Shown piece by piece: positions 17,295-27,112 of a stretch of DNA of 64,000 nt. Within the stretch, counting starts at the first letter, position 1, and each line of letters begins with the position of its first letter. The notes below the pieces were generated by a model that did not search any database, was not told the DNA's origin, and was given only the letters and a program-made list of their open reading frames with translations. The stretch comes from Actinoplanes regularis (GTDB taxonomy: Bacteria > Actinomycetota > Actinomycetes > Mycobacteriales > Micromonosporaceae). The stretch spans positions 62,001 to 126,000 of the forward strand of contig NZ_FZNR01000021.1 of NCBI RefSeq assembly GCF_900188005.1, given 5' to 3'. The position numbers and the translations under genes were made by a program.

Positions 17295-17686
17295 GCGCCA
17301 GCGGCGAGTCGCCGGCCCGGCCCGGCACGCCGACGCCCGGACCCGGCGGGAAGGCCCCCGGCGGCGGCCCGGCGGGCAAGGCACCGAGCGGCACCGCCCG
17401 GGGCAGCACCGCTCCGGGCGGCCGGAGCGGCACCGGCCCGAAGGGCGCCGCCGCACCGCCGCGAACCGGGCGTTCGGAGACCCACAGCACCGGCCACATC
17501 GCCGAAGCGACGGCGCAGACCAGCACGAGGATGGCCTGCGGAGCGGCGGACGCCGCGGAACGCGCCACCCGGGCGATCGGTTCGGCGCGGCGCCGGGTCG
17601 CCGCCCACCCCGAGGAGTACGCTCTGCTCGGCGTCGCCCTGATCATGGCCGCCGCCGGCGTCGCCCTACTCCGCCGCTCCCGCTGA
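17291..17686 (+). CDS. Small tail-anchored membrane protein, function unknown
   Basis: 131 aa. The first 55 residues are a low-complexity Gly/Pro/Ala/Lys region; residues about 65-105 form an alanine-rich helix (AEATAQTSTRMACGAADAAERATRAIGSARRRVAAHPEEY), and the chain ends with one transmembrane helix (ALLGVALIMAAAGVALL) plus RRSR. GTG 17291 overlaps the holin stop, so the two are made together. I recognise no named family; the pattern resembles partners of Holin-X genes in other actinomycetes. A role in envelope stress is only an inference. Confidence 0.65.
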   Translation: MSASGESPARPGTPTPGPGGKAPGGGPAGKAPSGTARGSTAPGGRSGTGPKGAAAPPRTGRSETHSTGHIAEATAQTSTRMACGAADAAERATRAIGSARRRVAAHPEEYALLGVALIMAAAGVALLRRSR

Positions 17687-17826
17687 TCGGCTCCCAGGAG
17701 GCCCGAGCCGGCAGGTCAGGAGAGCCGAGCCGGAGGGGCACCAGAGGCGTGTCGGTCCCGTCGGCACCTCGGTGCGAGGATGGGCCGGCGCCATTCCCGA
17801 CGGCGTAGGACGGCAGGCTCGCGCAC

Positions 17827-19485
17827 ATGAACTCCCAGGCAGATCCGCCGGCTCCGCATAGCTCGGAGACGGCCGACGTTGCGGGAGCCGTCGAGGTGGG
17901 TACATCGAACGGCATGCCTGACGCGCCGTCCCCGCTCGCCGGCCGCTACCGGCTCGGTGAGCACCTCGGTCGCGGCGGGATGGGCCAGGTCTGGCGGGCC
18001 GACGACGACACCCTGGAGCGCGAGGTCGCGGTCAAGCGGATCGACCTGCCGGAGGAGTTGGCCGAGGGCGACGCGGCGGTGCGGCGCTCGCTGCGGGAGG
18101 CGCGGGCGGCGGCGCGGTTGAGTCATCCCAACGTCGTTCAGGTGTACGACGTGCTCTCCCTCGAGGACCGCACCTGGATCGTCATGGAGTACGTCCCGTC
18201 CCGCTCGCTGCGTCAGGTGATCGCCGAGGACGGCCCGCTCGACGCGTACCGGGTGGCCCGGATCGGCCTGGACCTGCTCGCCGCCCTGCGGGCCGCGCAC
18301 CGTGCCGGCGTCCAGCATCGTGATGTCAAACCGGCGAACGTGCTGCTCGCCCACGACGGCCGGGTGCTGCTCACCGACTTCGGCATCGCCGCGCTCGACG
18401 ACGACATCCTGACCAGCAAGTCCGACGCGCTGGTCGGCTCGCCGCCGTACATGGCGCCGGAGCGGGCCCGGTTCGGCACCAGCGGCACGCCCGCCGACCT
18501 GTGGGGGCTGGGCGCGACCCTGTATGCCGCCGTCGAGGGCCAGTCGCCGTTCCAGCGGACGTCGACGATGGCGACCCTGGCCGCGCTGGCCACCGAGGAG
18601 CCGGATCCGCCGCGGCACGCCGGGCCGCTCCGTCCGGTGCTGGATGGGCTGCTGCGCAAGGATCCGGCGCAGCGGATGGAGGCGGAGGAGGCCGAACGGC
18701 TGCTGCGGCAGACCGTCGCCGCGCTCGACGGCTCCGCCGCACGCCCGGTGACGGTTCCGAAGCCGCGGATCCCGGCCGACGACGCGATCCGGCCGCGGTT
18801 CCCGGGCGTACCGGAGGCGCGGCGGACCCGGCTGATCGCCCTCGCCGCGGCCGTCGTGGCGCTCCTCGGCGGCCTGGCGGCCTTCGTGGTGAACCGCTCG
18901 CCGTCGGGGAGCGCGGCGGACGTCGCCGCGACGACGGCCCCGGCCGCGACGGCCGGCGGCTCGAAGCCGACGAGCGTTTCGGTCCCGCCGTCGCCGGCCT
19001 CGAATCCGAGCCGGAGCACGGCGAGCAAGCGACCGCCGCTGCCGGCCGGGTGGTCCGTGTGGACGGACGACACCGGCTTCTCGGTGTACCTGCCCGACGG
19101 CTGGAGCCCGCAGAAGAAGCGGGGGACGATGCAGTACTTCCGGGACGGCAAGGGCCACGTTCTGGGCATCGATCAGACCACGAAACCGAAGTCGAACCCG
19201 GTCGCGGACTGGGAGTCCCAGTCGAAGTCGCGGGTGCGGGGCGGCGATTTCCCGGGCTACCGCAGAATCAAGATCGAGTCGGTCGACTACTTCAAGAAGG
19301 CCGCCGACTGGGAGTTCACCTTCAACGGCGGCGGCACCCGCCAGCACGTGAACAATCGCGGCGTCGTCACGTCAGCGCATCACGCCTACGGTCTCTGGTT
19401 CCAGACCCCCGACTCGGACTGGGAGAAGTACCGCAAGGACGTCCTGGAGACGGTCTTCCTCAGCTTCGTCCCGGCCAAGGCCTGA
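17827..19485 (+). CDS. Receptor-type Ser/Thr protein kinase (PknB-like)
   Basis: 552 aa. Kinase domain about 38-300 with glycine loop LGRGGMGQVWRA, catalytic Lys in VAVKRID, catalytic loop HRDVKPANVL, DFG (LLTDFGIAAL) and APE (YMAPERAR). A transmembrane helix spans about 334-355 (LIALAAAVVALLGGLAAFVV), followed by a Ser/Thr/Pro linker and an extracellular domain of about 140 aa, starting WSVWTDDTGFSVYLPDGW, that is not PASTA. ATG 17827; an internal GTG or ATG 30 codons later would still keep the kinase whole. Ends exactly against the convergent Uma2 gene. Confidence 0.93.
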   Translation: MNSQADPPAPHSSETADVAGAVEVGTSNGMPDAPSPLAGRYRLGEHLGRGGMGQVWRADDDTLEREVAVKRIDLPEELAEGDAAVRRSLREARAAARLSHPNVVQVYDVLSLEDRTWIVMEYVPSRSLRQVIAEDGPLDAYRVARIGLDLLAALRAAHRAGVQHRDVKPANVLLAHDGRVLLTDFGIAALDDDILTSKSDALVGSPPYMAPERARFGTSGTPADLWGLGATLYAAVEGQSPFQRTSTMATLAALATEEPDPPRHAGPLRPVLDGLLRKDPAQRMEAEEAERLLRQTVAALDGSAARPVTVPKPRIPADDAIRPRFPGVPEARRTRLIALAAAVVALLGGLAAFVVNRSPSGSAADVAATTAPAATAGGSKPTSVSVPPSPASNPSRSTASKRPPLPAGWSVWTDDTGFSVYLPDGWSPQKKRGTMQYFRDGKGHVLGIDQTTKPKSNPVADWESQSKSRVRGGDFPGYRRIKIESVDYFKKAADWEFTFNGGGTRQHVNNRGVVTSAHHAYGLWFQTPDSDWEKYRKDVLETVFLSFVPAKA

Positions 19486-20073
19486 TCAGTAGTCGACCAG
19501 TTCCTCCGTGCCGATCGAAAAGGGGAACGGCATCTCAGAGGTGAGCGTCTCGCCCTGCTTCGCTGCGGAGTGCTCGGCGTAAGCGTCGCCGCGCAGGCGG
19601 AACAGGCGTAGCGTCACCGACTCGTATCCGGGGAAGTCCGGCTCGACGAGCAGGTACCAGGGGATGTTTGCCTCGGCGTAGGCCAACATCTTTTTGACCC
19701 GATCATTCGCGGCGTTGCTCGGCGAGGTGATCTCGCAGACGAGAACCACCTCATCGGCGGTGCTGATGGTCGTCGAGATCGGGCTTCTCTTGACGGCGAG
19801 GTCGGGAATGAGGGTCCGCTCGCTGTTGAGCCGAACGTTGGGTACCAGGGGTGCCCGCAGCCCCGCCGCCCGTGCTGCGGGGCGCAGGGAATCCCGCAGG
19901 TTGCCCATGATCTCGTTGTGGTCGTCGTTGGCTGAGGTCGCCAAGAGCCTTCCGTCGAACAGCTCGACGCGTTCGTGCGTCTCGCCGAGCGCAAGCCAGT
20001 CCGCCTCGGTCCAGGGCCCCTCGTGGTCGTCAAGCGTCCCCATGCTCATAGGCAAAGTCTCGCACGTGGTCAT
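19486..20073 (-). CDS. Uma2-family restriction-endonuclease-like protein (DUF820)
   Basis: 195 aa with the PD-(D/E)XK fold of Uma2: WTEADWLALGETHERVELFDGRLL at the N-terminus, IPDLAVKR (the PD), VVLVCEITSPSNAANDRVKKMLAYAEANIPWYLLVEP (the ExT variant of ExK and typical downstream helix). Family function is unknown; members are abundant in cyanobacteria and actinomycetes and are suspected to act on nucleic acids. No ribosome site is clear; internal ATGs at 20049 and 20043 are alternatives. Upstream, GACAAGTTGTC (20090-20100) is a short palindrome that could be a control site. Confidence 0.85.
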   Translation of the reverse strand: MTTCETLPMSMGTLDDHEGPWTEADWLALGETHERVELFDGRLLATSANDDHNEIMGNLRDSLRPAARAAGLRAPLVPNVRLNSERTLIPDLAVKRSPISTTISTADEVVLVCEITSPSNAANDRVKKMLAYAEANIPWYLLVEPDFPGYESVTLRLFRLRGDAYAEHSAAKQGETLTSEMPFPFSIGTEELVDY

Positions 20074-20205
20074 GCCGAAATCGTCTCACGACAAGTTGTC
20101 ATAGAGCAAGATGTCACACGACGGGGTGATCGCAGGCTCGGCAACCCGTCCGACACGGCCTGCGCCGGCCCTCAGGAAACTGTCTGAACACCGCACCTGA
20201 GCCAG

Positions 20206-20234
20206 TTGACTCGTGTTTAGTGGACAGGTAGACC
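20206..20234 (+). promoter_or_regulatory. Possible promoter of the large sensor kinase
   Basis: TTGACT (20206-20211), 17-bp spacer, TAGACC (20229-20234), 41 bp before GTG 20275. Confidence 0.4.
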
Positions 20235-20274
20235 CCGGCGTAAAAGTCTGCGGAACGGGTAAGGGCTGAGGGTC

Positions 20275-22788
20275 GTGCCGACACTCGACATGGGGACGCT
20301 GCAGCAGCCGGAACGACTGGCGGCGGCCGAGCGCGCTGAGCGGACGCTCGCCGGGCTCGTCCTGCCCTGCGACCGGCTGGCCCGGCTGGCGAGCCGGTTG
20401 CTCGATGTCCCGATGGGCGCGATCTGCCTGGTGTCCGGGGACGAGATCCTGGTCGGCCGGCACGGCTTGGCGGCACCGCTCGACGACGCACGGCGCGTTC
20501 CGATGGACTACTCGTTCGGCAAGTACATCGTCAGCGCCGACGCGCCGGTGGCCGTGCCGGACCTCCTCGCCCACCCGGAACTGCGCCACCACCGATTGAC
20601 CACCGAACACGGCATCCGGTCGTTTCTCGGCGTGCCGTTGCACGACACCACCGGGGCGGCGGTCGGCTCGATCGTGGTCGCCGGCACGCTGGCCCGTGAC
20701 TGGACGGACCGGGACGTCGCTGTGCTGACCGAGATCGCGGGCGTGCTCGACCCGATACCCGATGTTCGTACCCCGATCGCCACGATGCCGGACCTGGACA
20801 GCGCGATGGTGCTGGACCAGATCAACGAGGCGTTCATCGGCTCGGATGCCGACGGGCGGATCATCAGCTGGAACAGGGCAGCCGAACGGATGTTCGGCTG
20901 GTCCGCCGCAGAGGTCCACGGTCTGCGCTGGGACGAGCGGATCCTCGCCGAACCCGTCGGCAAGGAATTTGACGCCCTGGTGGCCGAGGTCCTGGCCACC
21001 CCTTCCGGCCAGCCGAGGGTCGAGCAGGGCATCGCCCGCCGCCGGGACGGCACCGAGTTCCCCGTCGAAGGGCTCGTGCACACCATGGGATCGCCGAACG
21101 GACCCATCGTGTGCACGTTCCTCCTCGACGTGTCCGATCGGGTGGAGACGGCCCGTGCCGTCGGTGACCAGCAGAGCCTCCTCGCCGAGATCTTGGAGGG
21201 CCTGCACACGATGCTTGTCGTGTGCGACGTCGACGGCAGCGTGGTGCTGCTCAGCCGCACTCTGCGCGAGTTTCTGGAGATGCCGGAGGACTGGACCCCG
21301 ACCGACGTATCGGGGATCTCGAACACCGTCTCCCGGTGGGACCCGGACGGCCGGCCGATGTCGAAGGAACAGTATCCGCTGACGCGTGCCCTTGCCGGAG
21401 AGGTGCTGAGCGGCGCCGTCCTGACGTTCGGAGTCGAGGGCAAGGACAGACGGGATTTCCTGGTCAACGCGCGGCCCGTGGTCTCGGCGGACGGACGGCG
21501 GCTGGGGGCGGTCGAGGTACTCAAGGACATCACCGAGCAGCGTCTGATCGAGCGCCTGCGCGCCTGCGAACCGGAGATCGTCAAGGCCCTGGCGTACGCG
21601 CGGGGGGTGCGGGAGGCGGGTCTGGCCACGATCGCGGCGATCGCCACCACGCTGCGCTGGCCGTTCGCCCAGGTCTGGCTGGGCGAGGACGCGAACCAGC
21701 CGATCTATCAGATGGCGTTCTGGGCCGCGCCGGGACGCGGTAACGGGTATGGGATCGAACGCGAAGTGCTCAAGCGCGGTGAAGGGGTGTCCGGCCGGGC
21801 GTGGAGCGCCGGTGAGGTCTACTGGCTGGGTGACCTGGAGGCGGTCGGCGACCCGTTGCTGACCGAACTCGCCACTCGCGTGGGCGTGCGGGCCGGGCTC
21901 GGAGTGCCCGTGCGCGGCGCCGACGGCCCGGTCGGGGTGCTGGCCCTGTTCACCGAGGACCAGAACGAGCCGGGCGAGGCGACCAAGGCGATGCTCGCCG
22001 GGCTCGCCGCCCACTTCGGTGCTTACCTGGCGCGGCGGCAGGCGGCCGGGTTCGCCGCCGAACTGGGCCGGAGCCGGAACGACTTCGTCTCGCTGGTCGG
22101 GCATGAGATACGCACTCCGCTGACCTCCATCAGCTCCTGCGCCGATCTGCTGCTGGCCGACGCCGACGAGGGGATCCCGGTGGAGCGGGAAATGCTCGTG
22201 ATGATGAAGCGGCAATCGCAGCACCTGCGGTTCATCGTCGAGGACCTGCTGGACCTGGCCGGCCTGGAGTCGGGCCACATTCCCCTGCGGCGGTCGGAGG
22301 TCGAACTGGTCGAGGTGGTGCGCGCCGCGGTGTCCGCCGAACGGGACCTGGCCGAGGCGAACCACGTCGAGCTCCTGACCGACCTGCCGGACAGCCTGCG
22401 GTTGACGGCGGATCCGGCCCGGTTGCGCCAGCTTGTCGACAACCTGCTGTCCAACGCCGTGAAATACAGCCCGGACGGCGGGCAGGTGCGGTTGCGTGTC
22501 CACGAGGTCGACGACCTGGCCGAGATGATCGTCGAGGATCAGGGCGTCGGTGTGCCGGCAGACGAACGCGACCGGCTCTTCACCCGTTTCTTCCGGGCGT
22601 CCAACACCGTCAACAGCGGGATCCAGGGCGTCGGTCTCGGGCTTGCCATCGCCCGGGCGATCGTCGAGGCGCACGGCGGAACCATCGGCATCGGCGAGCT
22701 GGCCGAGGCGCAACGCGGAACGCTGCTCACCGTCCGGCTGCCGCTGCGGCCGCCGACCGTCGACGACCCGCCCGCGGTCCGTCCCTGA
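20275..22788 (+). CDS. Soluble multi-sensor histidine kinase (GAF-PAS-PAS-GAF-HisKA-HATPase)
   Basis: 837 aa without a membrane segment. Order: GAF about 20-150 (with the SFGKYIV and SFLGVPLHD stretches), PAS about 170-295 (INEAFIGSDADGRIISWNRAAERMFGWS), a second PAS about 305-425, GAF about 430-590 (RGEGVSGRAWSAGEVYW), HisKA with phospho-His in LVGHEIRTPLTS (about 610) and HATPase with N-box NLLSNAVKYSPDGG, G1 VEDQGVGVP and G2 GVGLGLAIARAI. No receiver or regulator gene adjoins it. It is closely similar in its second half to the kinase at 36400-38013, so the two are likely paralogues. GTG 20275 after GCTGAGGG; ATG 20290 is possible. Confidence 0.93.
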   Translation: MPTLDMGTLQQPERLAAAERAERTLAGLVLPCDRLARLASRLLDVPMGAICLVSGDEILVGRHGLAAPLDDARRVPMDYSFGKYIVSADAPVAVPDLLAHPELRHHRLTTEHGIRSFLGVPLHDTTGAAVGSIVVAGTLARDWTDRDVAVLTEIAGVLDPIPDVRTPIATMPDLDSAMVLDQINEAFIGSDADGRIISWNRAAERMFGWSAAEVHGLRWDERILAEPVGKEFDALVAEVLATPSGQPRVEQGIARRRDGTEFPVEGLVHTMGSPNGPIVCTFLLDVSDRVETARAVGDQQSLLAEILEGLHTMLVVCDVDGSVVLLSRTLREFLEMPEDWTPTDVSGISNTVSRWDPDGRPMSKEQYPLTRALAGEVLSGAVLTFGVEGKDRRDFLVNARPVVSADGRRLGAVEVLKDITEQRLIERLRACEPEIVKALAYARGVREAGLATIAAIATTLRWPFAQVWLGEDANQPIYQMAFWAAPGRGNGYGIEREVLKRGEGVSGRAWSAGEVYWLGDLEAVGDPLLTELATRVGVRAGLGVPVRGADGPVGVLALFTEDQNEPGEATKAMLAGLAAHFGAYLARRQAAGFAAELGRSRNDFVSLVGHEIRTPLTSISSCADLLLADADEGIPVEREMLVMMKRQSQHLRFIVEDLLDLAGLESGHIPLRRSEVELVEVVRAAVSAERDLAEANHVELLTDLPDSLRLTADPARLRQLVDNLLSNAVKYSPDGGQVRLRVHEVDDLAEMIVEDQGVGVPADERDRLFTRFFRASNTVNSGIQGVGLGLAIARAIVEAHGGTIGIGELAEAQRGTLLTVRLPLRPPTVDDPPAVRP

Positions 22789-22839
22789 CCCGGCCCGCAC
22801 TCGCCGAGATCCGCACGGAGGCGGTGGTGCGGCCGGAGG

Positions 22840-24168
22840 TCAGCGCGGGATCGCCGGTGCGAGGGTCCGGGCGGCGTGGGCGAGCTGGGCGGCGACCCCG
22901 GCGTGGTCGGAGCTGACCAGACCGACCGTCACCCGCACGTGCGGGCTTCCCGGACCGACCGTGAACGCCGTCCCCGCCGCCGCACCGATACCGGCGCTGG
23001 CCAGGCTCAACAGCGCCGCCTGCTCGTCCGCCACCGGCAGCCAGATGTTGATGCCCTCGCCCGGCGGCAGGTCGATCCCGGCCGTCCGCAGGCCGTCGTG
23101 AATCAACCGGCGCCGCCGTGCGTACTCGTCGCGCGCCGTCCGCACGGCCGCCACCGACGCCGGGTCGGTCAGCAGCGAGAACAGCAGGTGCTGCAGGAGG
23201 CGGCTGGTCCAGCCCTGCCCGAGCAAGCGCCGCTCCAGGATCGGGTCGAGCACGGTCGCCGGCCCGGTGACCGCCGCCAGCCGCAGGTCGGGGCCGTGCG
23301 ACTTCGAGAAGCTCCGCACGTGGACGGTCTGCCGGGGGAGGAACGTGCCGAGCGAGCAGAGCGGCCCGGCCGCGAGGTCGCCGGCGGAGTCGTCCTCCAC
23401 GACGTACACCTGGGGATGCCCGGTGAGCACCGCGGCCAGCGCCGCGGCCCGCGACGGTGACCACGACGCGCCGGTCGGGTTCAGGGCGCGCGGCTGGACG
23501 AAGACCGCGGCGGGACGCCGGGTCAGCGCGGCGGCGAGCTGCTCCGGCAGCATCCCCTCGGCGTCGGTCCCGACCCCGAGGACCGTCACCCCGAGCACCT
23601 CGAGCAGGTCCAGCAGCGGGGGGAAGCACGGGTTCTCCACGACCGCGAGGTCCCCGAGGCGCAACAGCGCGGAGGCCACCTGGTCGATCGCGTCCATCGC
23701 CCCGTCGAAGACCGCGAGCCGCTCCGCCGGGTAGGGCCAGCGCTCCCGCAGCAGCGCCGCCAGCTCGGGCAGCACCGGTTCGTCGAGATAGCTGGTTGGG
23801 GTGGGGGAGAGCCCGTACAGCGCGGGGATCGGCGGCAGCAGCGCGGGGTCGGGCACCCCGGTGGAGAGGTCGAGCCCGAATCCGCCGGTCCGGCGCAGCG
23901 CCGCCCGGTAGCGGCCGGGGCCGCCCGAGCCGGGCACGGCGACGACCGTGCCGCGGCGCCCGTCGGTCCGGATGGTGCCGGCCCGGCGCAGCAGCTGCCA
24001 GGCCGCGTTGACCGTGCTGGGGGAGAGGTGCAGCTCGGCGGCGACCCGGCGGACCGGTGGCAGTTTCGCGCCGGCCTCGATCGCGCCGTCGCCGACCGCC
24101 CGGCTGACCGCCTCGGCCAGGCCGCGAGCGCTGGGATTGGTCAGCCGTTCCCCGAGAGCGTCGAACAT
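22840..24168 (-). CDS. MocR-type GntR regulator fused to aminotransferase domain
   Basis: 442 aa. N-terminal GntR winged helix (about 10-75: LPPVRRVAAELHLSPSTVNAAWQLLRRAGTIRTDGRRGT) joined to a class I aminotransferase-like domain (about 100-440) with the PLP Lys in VRSFSKSHGPDLR. MocR proteins use PLP and an amino compound as effector and usually control the gene transcribed away from them; here that is mmsA and the following aminotransferase. The shared intergenic space is only 60 bp. In known cases (GabR, TauR) the effector is GABA or taurine, so a beta-alanine or GABA response is a fair inference. Convergent with the sensor kinase. Confidence 0.88.
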   Translation of the reverse strand: MFDALGERLTNPSARGLAEAVSRAVGDGAIEAGAKLPPVRRVAAELHLSPSTVNAAWQLLRRAGTIRTDGRRGTVVAVPGSGGPGRYRAALRRTGGFGLDLSTGVPDPALLPPIPALYGLSPTPTSYLDEPVLPELAALLRERWPYPAERLAVFDGAMDAIDQVASALLRLGDLAVVENPCFPPLLDLLEVLGVTVLGVGTDAEGMLPEQLAAALTRRPAAVFVQPRALNPTGASWSPSRAAALAAVLTGHPQVYVVEDDSAGDLAAGPLCSLGTFLPRQTVHVRSFSKSHGPDLRLAAVTGPATVLDPILERRLLGQGWTSRLLQHLLFSLLTDPASVAAVRTARDEYARRRRLIHDGLRTAGIDLPPGEGINIWLPVADEQAALLSLASAGIGAAAGTAFTVGPGSPHVRVTVGLVSSDHAGVAAQLAHAARTLAPAIPR

Positions 24169-24228
24169 TTTCGTGACAGTACATTCAAAGCATTGTTCGG
24201 TCTATGGTCGTCACATAACGTCGGCCTC

Positions 24229-25719
24229 ATGAATCACATTTCGCACTGGATCGGCGGCGCGGAACGTGCCGGCACCTCCGGCCGGGTCGGCCCGGTCTTC
24301 AACCCCGCCACCGGCGAGCAGTCCGCCCGGGTGGACCTGGCGAGCGCCGCCGAGGTGGCCGAGGCCGTCGCGGTCGCCCGGGCCGCCGCCGGGCAGTGGC
24401 GGTCGGCGTCGCTGTCCCAGCGCTCCGCCGTGGTCTTCAAGTTCCGTGAACTGCTGGCCCAGCGCGCCGGCGAGCTCGCCGCGATCATCACCGCGGAGCA
24501 CGGCAAGGTGCTCGCCGACGCGGCCGGCGAGGTCGCCCGCGGCCTGGAGAACGTGGAGTTCGCCACCGGCGTCCCGCACCTGATGAAGGGCGGGTTCTCC
24601 GAGCAGGCCGCAACGGGTGTGGACGTCTACTCGATCCGCCAGCCGCTCGGCGTGGTCGCCGGCATCACCCCGTTCAACTTCCCGGCGATGGTGCCGCTCT
24701 GGATGTGCGCCACCGCGATCGCCACGGGCAACGCCTTCGTGCTCAAGCCGAGCGAGAAGGATCCGTCCGCCGCGCTCTGGCTGGCCCGGCTCTGGGCCGA
24801 GGCCGGCCTGCCGGCGGGCGTGTTCACCGTCGTCAACGGCGACAAGGAGGCGGTCGACGCCCTGCTGGCCCACCCGGACATCGCCGCGGTCAGCTTCGTC
24901 GGCTCCACCCCGATCGCCCGGTACATCTACGAGACCGGCACCGCGCACGGCAAGCGGGTCCAGGCGCTCGGCGGCGCCAAGAACCACATGATCGTCCTGC
25001 CGGACGCGGAGCTGGACGCGGCCGCCGACGCGGCGATCAGCGCGGGCTACGGTGCGGCCGGCGAGCGCTGCATGGCGATCTCGGTGGTGGTGGCGGTCGG
25101 TGAGATCGCCGACCCGCTGGTCGAGGCGATCGCGGCGCGGCTGCCCCGGATCAGGGTCGGCGCCGGCACCGAGGCGGGCGTGGACATGGGCCCGCTGATC
25201 AGCGCCGAGCACCGGGACCGGGTGGCCGGTTACATCGAGGCCGGGGCCTCGGCGGGCGCGGCCGTGATCGCCGACGGGCGCAAAGCCGACGACCTGCCGG
25301 AGGAGGGCTTCTTCCTGGGCGCGACGCTGCTCGACAACGTGACCCCGGAGATGACGGTCTACACCGACGAGATCTTCGGCCCGGTGCTGTCGGTGGTCCG
25401 GGTGCGGACCTACGCCGAGGCCGTCGCGCTGGTCAACGACAACGAGTACGGAAACGGCGTCGCCATCTTCACCCGCGACGGCGGCGCGGCCCGGCGCTTC
25501 CAGTTCGAGGTCGACGCCGGCATGGTCGGCGTGAACGTGCCGATCCCGGTCCCGGTCGCCTACTACTCGTTCGGCGGCTGGAAGGCGTCCCTCTTCGGCG
25601 ACAGCCACATGTACGGCCCGGACGGCATCCGGTTCTACACCCGGGGCAAGGTCGTCACCTCCCGGTGGCCGGATCCGGGAACCTCGGCGATCGACCTCGG
25701 CTTCCCGCAGACCCGGTGA
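24229..25719 (+). CDS. mmsA: Methylmalonate/malonate-semialdehyde dehydrogenase (CoA-acylating)
   Basis: NAD+-dependent enzyme that turns malonate semialdehyde (from beta-alanine) or methylmalonate semialdehyde (from valine) and CoA into acetyl-CoA or propionyl-CoA with loss of CO2. 496 aa; MmsA-specific features: HWIGGAERAGTSGRVGPVFNPATGE, PFNFPAMVPLWM, catalytic Cys in GAAGERCMAIS, PIPVPVAYYSFGGWK and the ending FYTRGKVVTSRW. ATG 24229 is chosen because the family begins MxHWIGG; the open frame extends far upstream over the MocR start. Divergent from mocR and followed 11 bp later by an aminotransferase, the usual beta-alanine pair. Confidence 0.93.
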   Translation: MNHISHWIGGAERAGTSGRVGPVFNPATGEQSARVDLASAAEVAEAVAVARAAAGQWRSASLSQRSAVVFKFRELLAQRAGELAAIITAEHGKVLADAAGEVARGLENVEFATGVPHLMKGGFSEQAATGVDVYSIRQPLGVVAGITPFNFPAMVPLWMCATAIATGNAFVLKPSEKDPSAALWLARLWAEAGLPAGVFTVVNGDKEAVDALLAHPDIAAVSFVGSTPIARYIYETGTAHGKRVQALGGAKNHMIVLPDAELDAAADAAISAGYGAAGERCMAISVVVAVGEIADPLVEAIAARLPRIRVGAGTEAGVDMGPLISAEHRDRVAGYIEAGASAGAAVIADGRKADDLPEEGFFLGATLLDNVTPEMTVYTDEIFGPVLSVVRVRTYAEAVALVNDNEYGNGVAIFTRDGGAARRFQFEVDAGMVGVNVPIPVPVAYYSFGGWKASLFGDSHMYGPDGIRFYTRGKVVTSRWPDPGTSAIDLGFPQTR

Positions 25720-25730
25720 GGATGAAGAGC

Positions 25731-27068
25731 ATGAGCAACGAAGCGCAGGTCCGGGCGGATGACCGCGCCCACGTCTTCCACTCCTGGGCCGCTCAGGGCC
25801 GGATCGATCCGCTGCCCATCGAGCGGGCGCAGGGCAGTTACTTCTGGGACTACACGGGCCGGAGATACCTGGACTTCTCGTCCCAGCTCGTCAACATCAA
25901 CATCGGCCACCAGCATCCGCGCCTGGTCAAGGCGATCCAGGAGCAGGCCGCGAAGCTCTGCACCATCCAGCCGGCCTTCGCCAACGACAAACGCGGCGAG
26001 GCGGCCCGGATGATCGCCGAGGTCGCGCCCGGCCCGCTGAACAAGGTGTTCTTCACCAACGGCGGCGCCGAGGCGAACGAGAACGCGATCCGGATGGCCC
26101 GCCTGCACACCGGCCGGCACAAGGTGCTCTCCACCTACCGCAGCTACCACGGCGCGACCGCCACCGCGATCACCGCGACCGGCGACCCGCGGCGCTGGCC
26201 GAACGAGCCGGTCGCGATCGGCGTGGTGCATTTCTGGGGGCCGTACCCCTACCGGTCGCCCTTCTACGCGACCACGCCCGAGCAGGAGACCGAGCGGGCC
26301 CTGGCCCACCTGCGCGACACGATCGTCTTCGAGGGTCCCGCCACGGTCGCCGCGGTGCTGCTCGAGACCGTGGTCGGCACCAACGGCATCCTGGTCCCGC
26401 CGCCCGGTTACCTGGCCGGCGTGCGGGCGCTCTGCGACGAGTTCGGCATCGTGTTCATCGCCGACGAGGTGATGGCGGGCTTCGGCCGGTGCGGTGAGTG
26501 GTTCGCCGTCGACCACTGGGGCGTCGTCCCGGATCTGATCACCTTCGCCAAGGGCGTCAACTCCGGTTACCTGCCGCTGGGCGGGGTGGTGATCTCCGAC
26601 GAGATCGCCGAGACGTTCCGGGAGCGGCCGTTCCCCGGTGGTCTGACCTACTCGGGTCATCCGCTCGCCTGTGCCTCCGCGGTCGCCTCGATGCAGATCT
26701 TCAAGGAGGAGGGGATCATCGAGCACGCCCGCTCGCTGGGCGAGGACGTGATCGGCCCCGGCCTCGCCGAGCTGGCCGAGCGGCATCCGAGCGTGGGCGA
26801 GGTCCGTGGCCTGGGCGTCTTCTGGGCGATCGAGCTCGTGCGCGACTCCGCCGGGACGCCGCTCGTGCCGTTCAACGCGGCCGGTGCGGCGTCCGGGCCG
26901 ATGAACGACGTGGCCGCGGCCTGCAAGGAACGTGGACTCTGGCCGTTCATCCACTTCAACCGGGTCCATGTTGTCCCGCCCTGCACGACGACCGCGGCGG
27001 AGGTCCGGGAAGGTCTCGCGATTCTGGACGGGGCCCTTACAGTCGCCGATGGTTTTTACGCCTCTTGA
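25731..27068 (+). CDS. Class III omega-amino acid aminotransferase
   Basis: PLP enzyme moving the terminal amino group of an omega-amino acid or diamine to an oxo acid. 445 aa: substrate-side YFWDYTGRRYLDFSSQLVNINIGHQHP, phosphate cup NGGAEANENAIRMAR, HGATATAI, IADEVMAGFGRCGEW (Asp for the PLP ring) and Schiff-base Lys in LITFAKGVNSGYLPLG. The neighbour mmsA suggests beta-alanine to malonate semialdehyde. ATG 25731 has GAGG at 25718-25721; ATG 25722 lies too close to it. It is similar to, but distinct from, the enzyme at 32995-34386. Confidence 0.88.
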   Translation: MSNEAQVRADDRAHVFHSWAAQGRIDPLPIERAQGSYFWDYTGRRYLDFSSQLVNINIGHQHPRLVKAIQEQAAKLCTIQPAFANDKRGEAARMIAEVAPGPLNKVFFTNGGAEANENAIRMARLHTGRHKVLSTYRSYHGATATAITATGDPRRWPNEPVAIGVVHFWGPYPYRSPFYATTPEQETERALAHLRDTIVFEGPATVAAVLLETVVGTNGILVPPPGYLAGVRALCDEFGIVFIADEVMAGFGRCGEWFAVDHWGVVPDLITFAKGVNSGYLPLGGVVISDEIAETFRERPFPGGLTYSGHPLACASAVASMQIFKEEGIIEHARSLGEDVIGPGLAELAERHPSVGEVRGLGVFWAIELVRDSAGTPLVPFNAAGAASGPMNDVAAACKERGLWPFIHFNRVHVVPPCTTTAAEVREGLAILDGALTVADGFYAS

Positions 27069-27112
27069 CGCCGGATTACGTTGTCTGTAAGCCACCCGGG
27101 ATTTGGATTGGC

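Noticed and set aside
20086-22800. 904-codon open frame on the minus strand
   Set aside because: It is the antisense of the sensor kinase, which shows complete GAF, PAS, HisKA and HATPase motifs. The antisense product is His/Arg/Gln-rich and domain-free, an effect of high GC.
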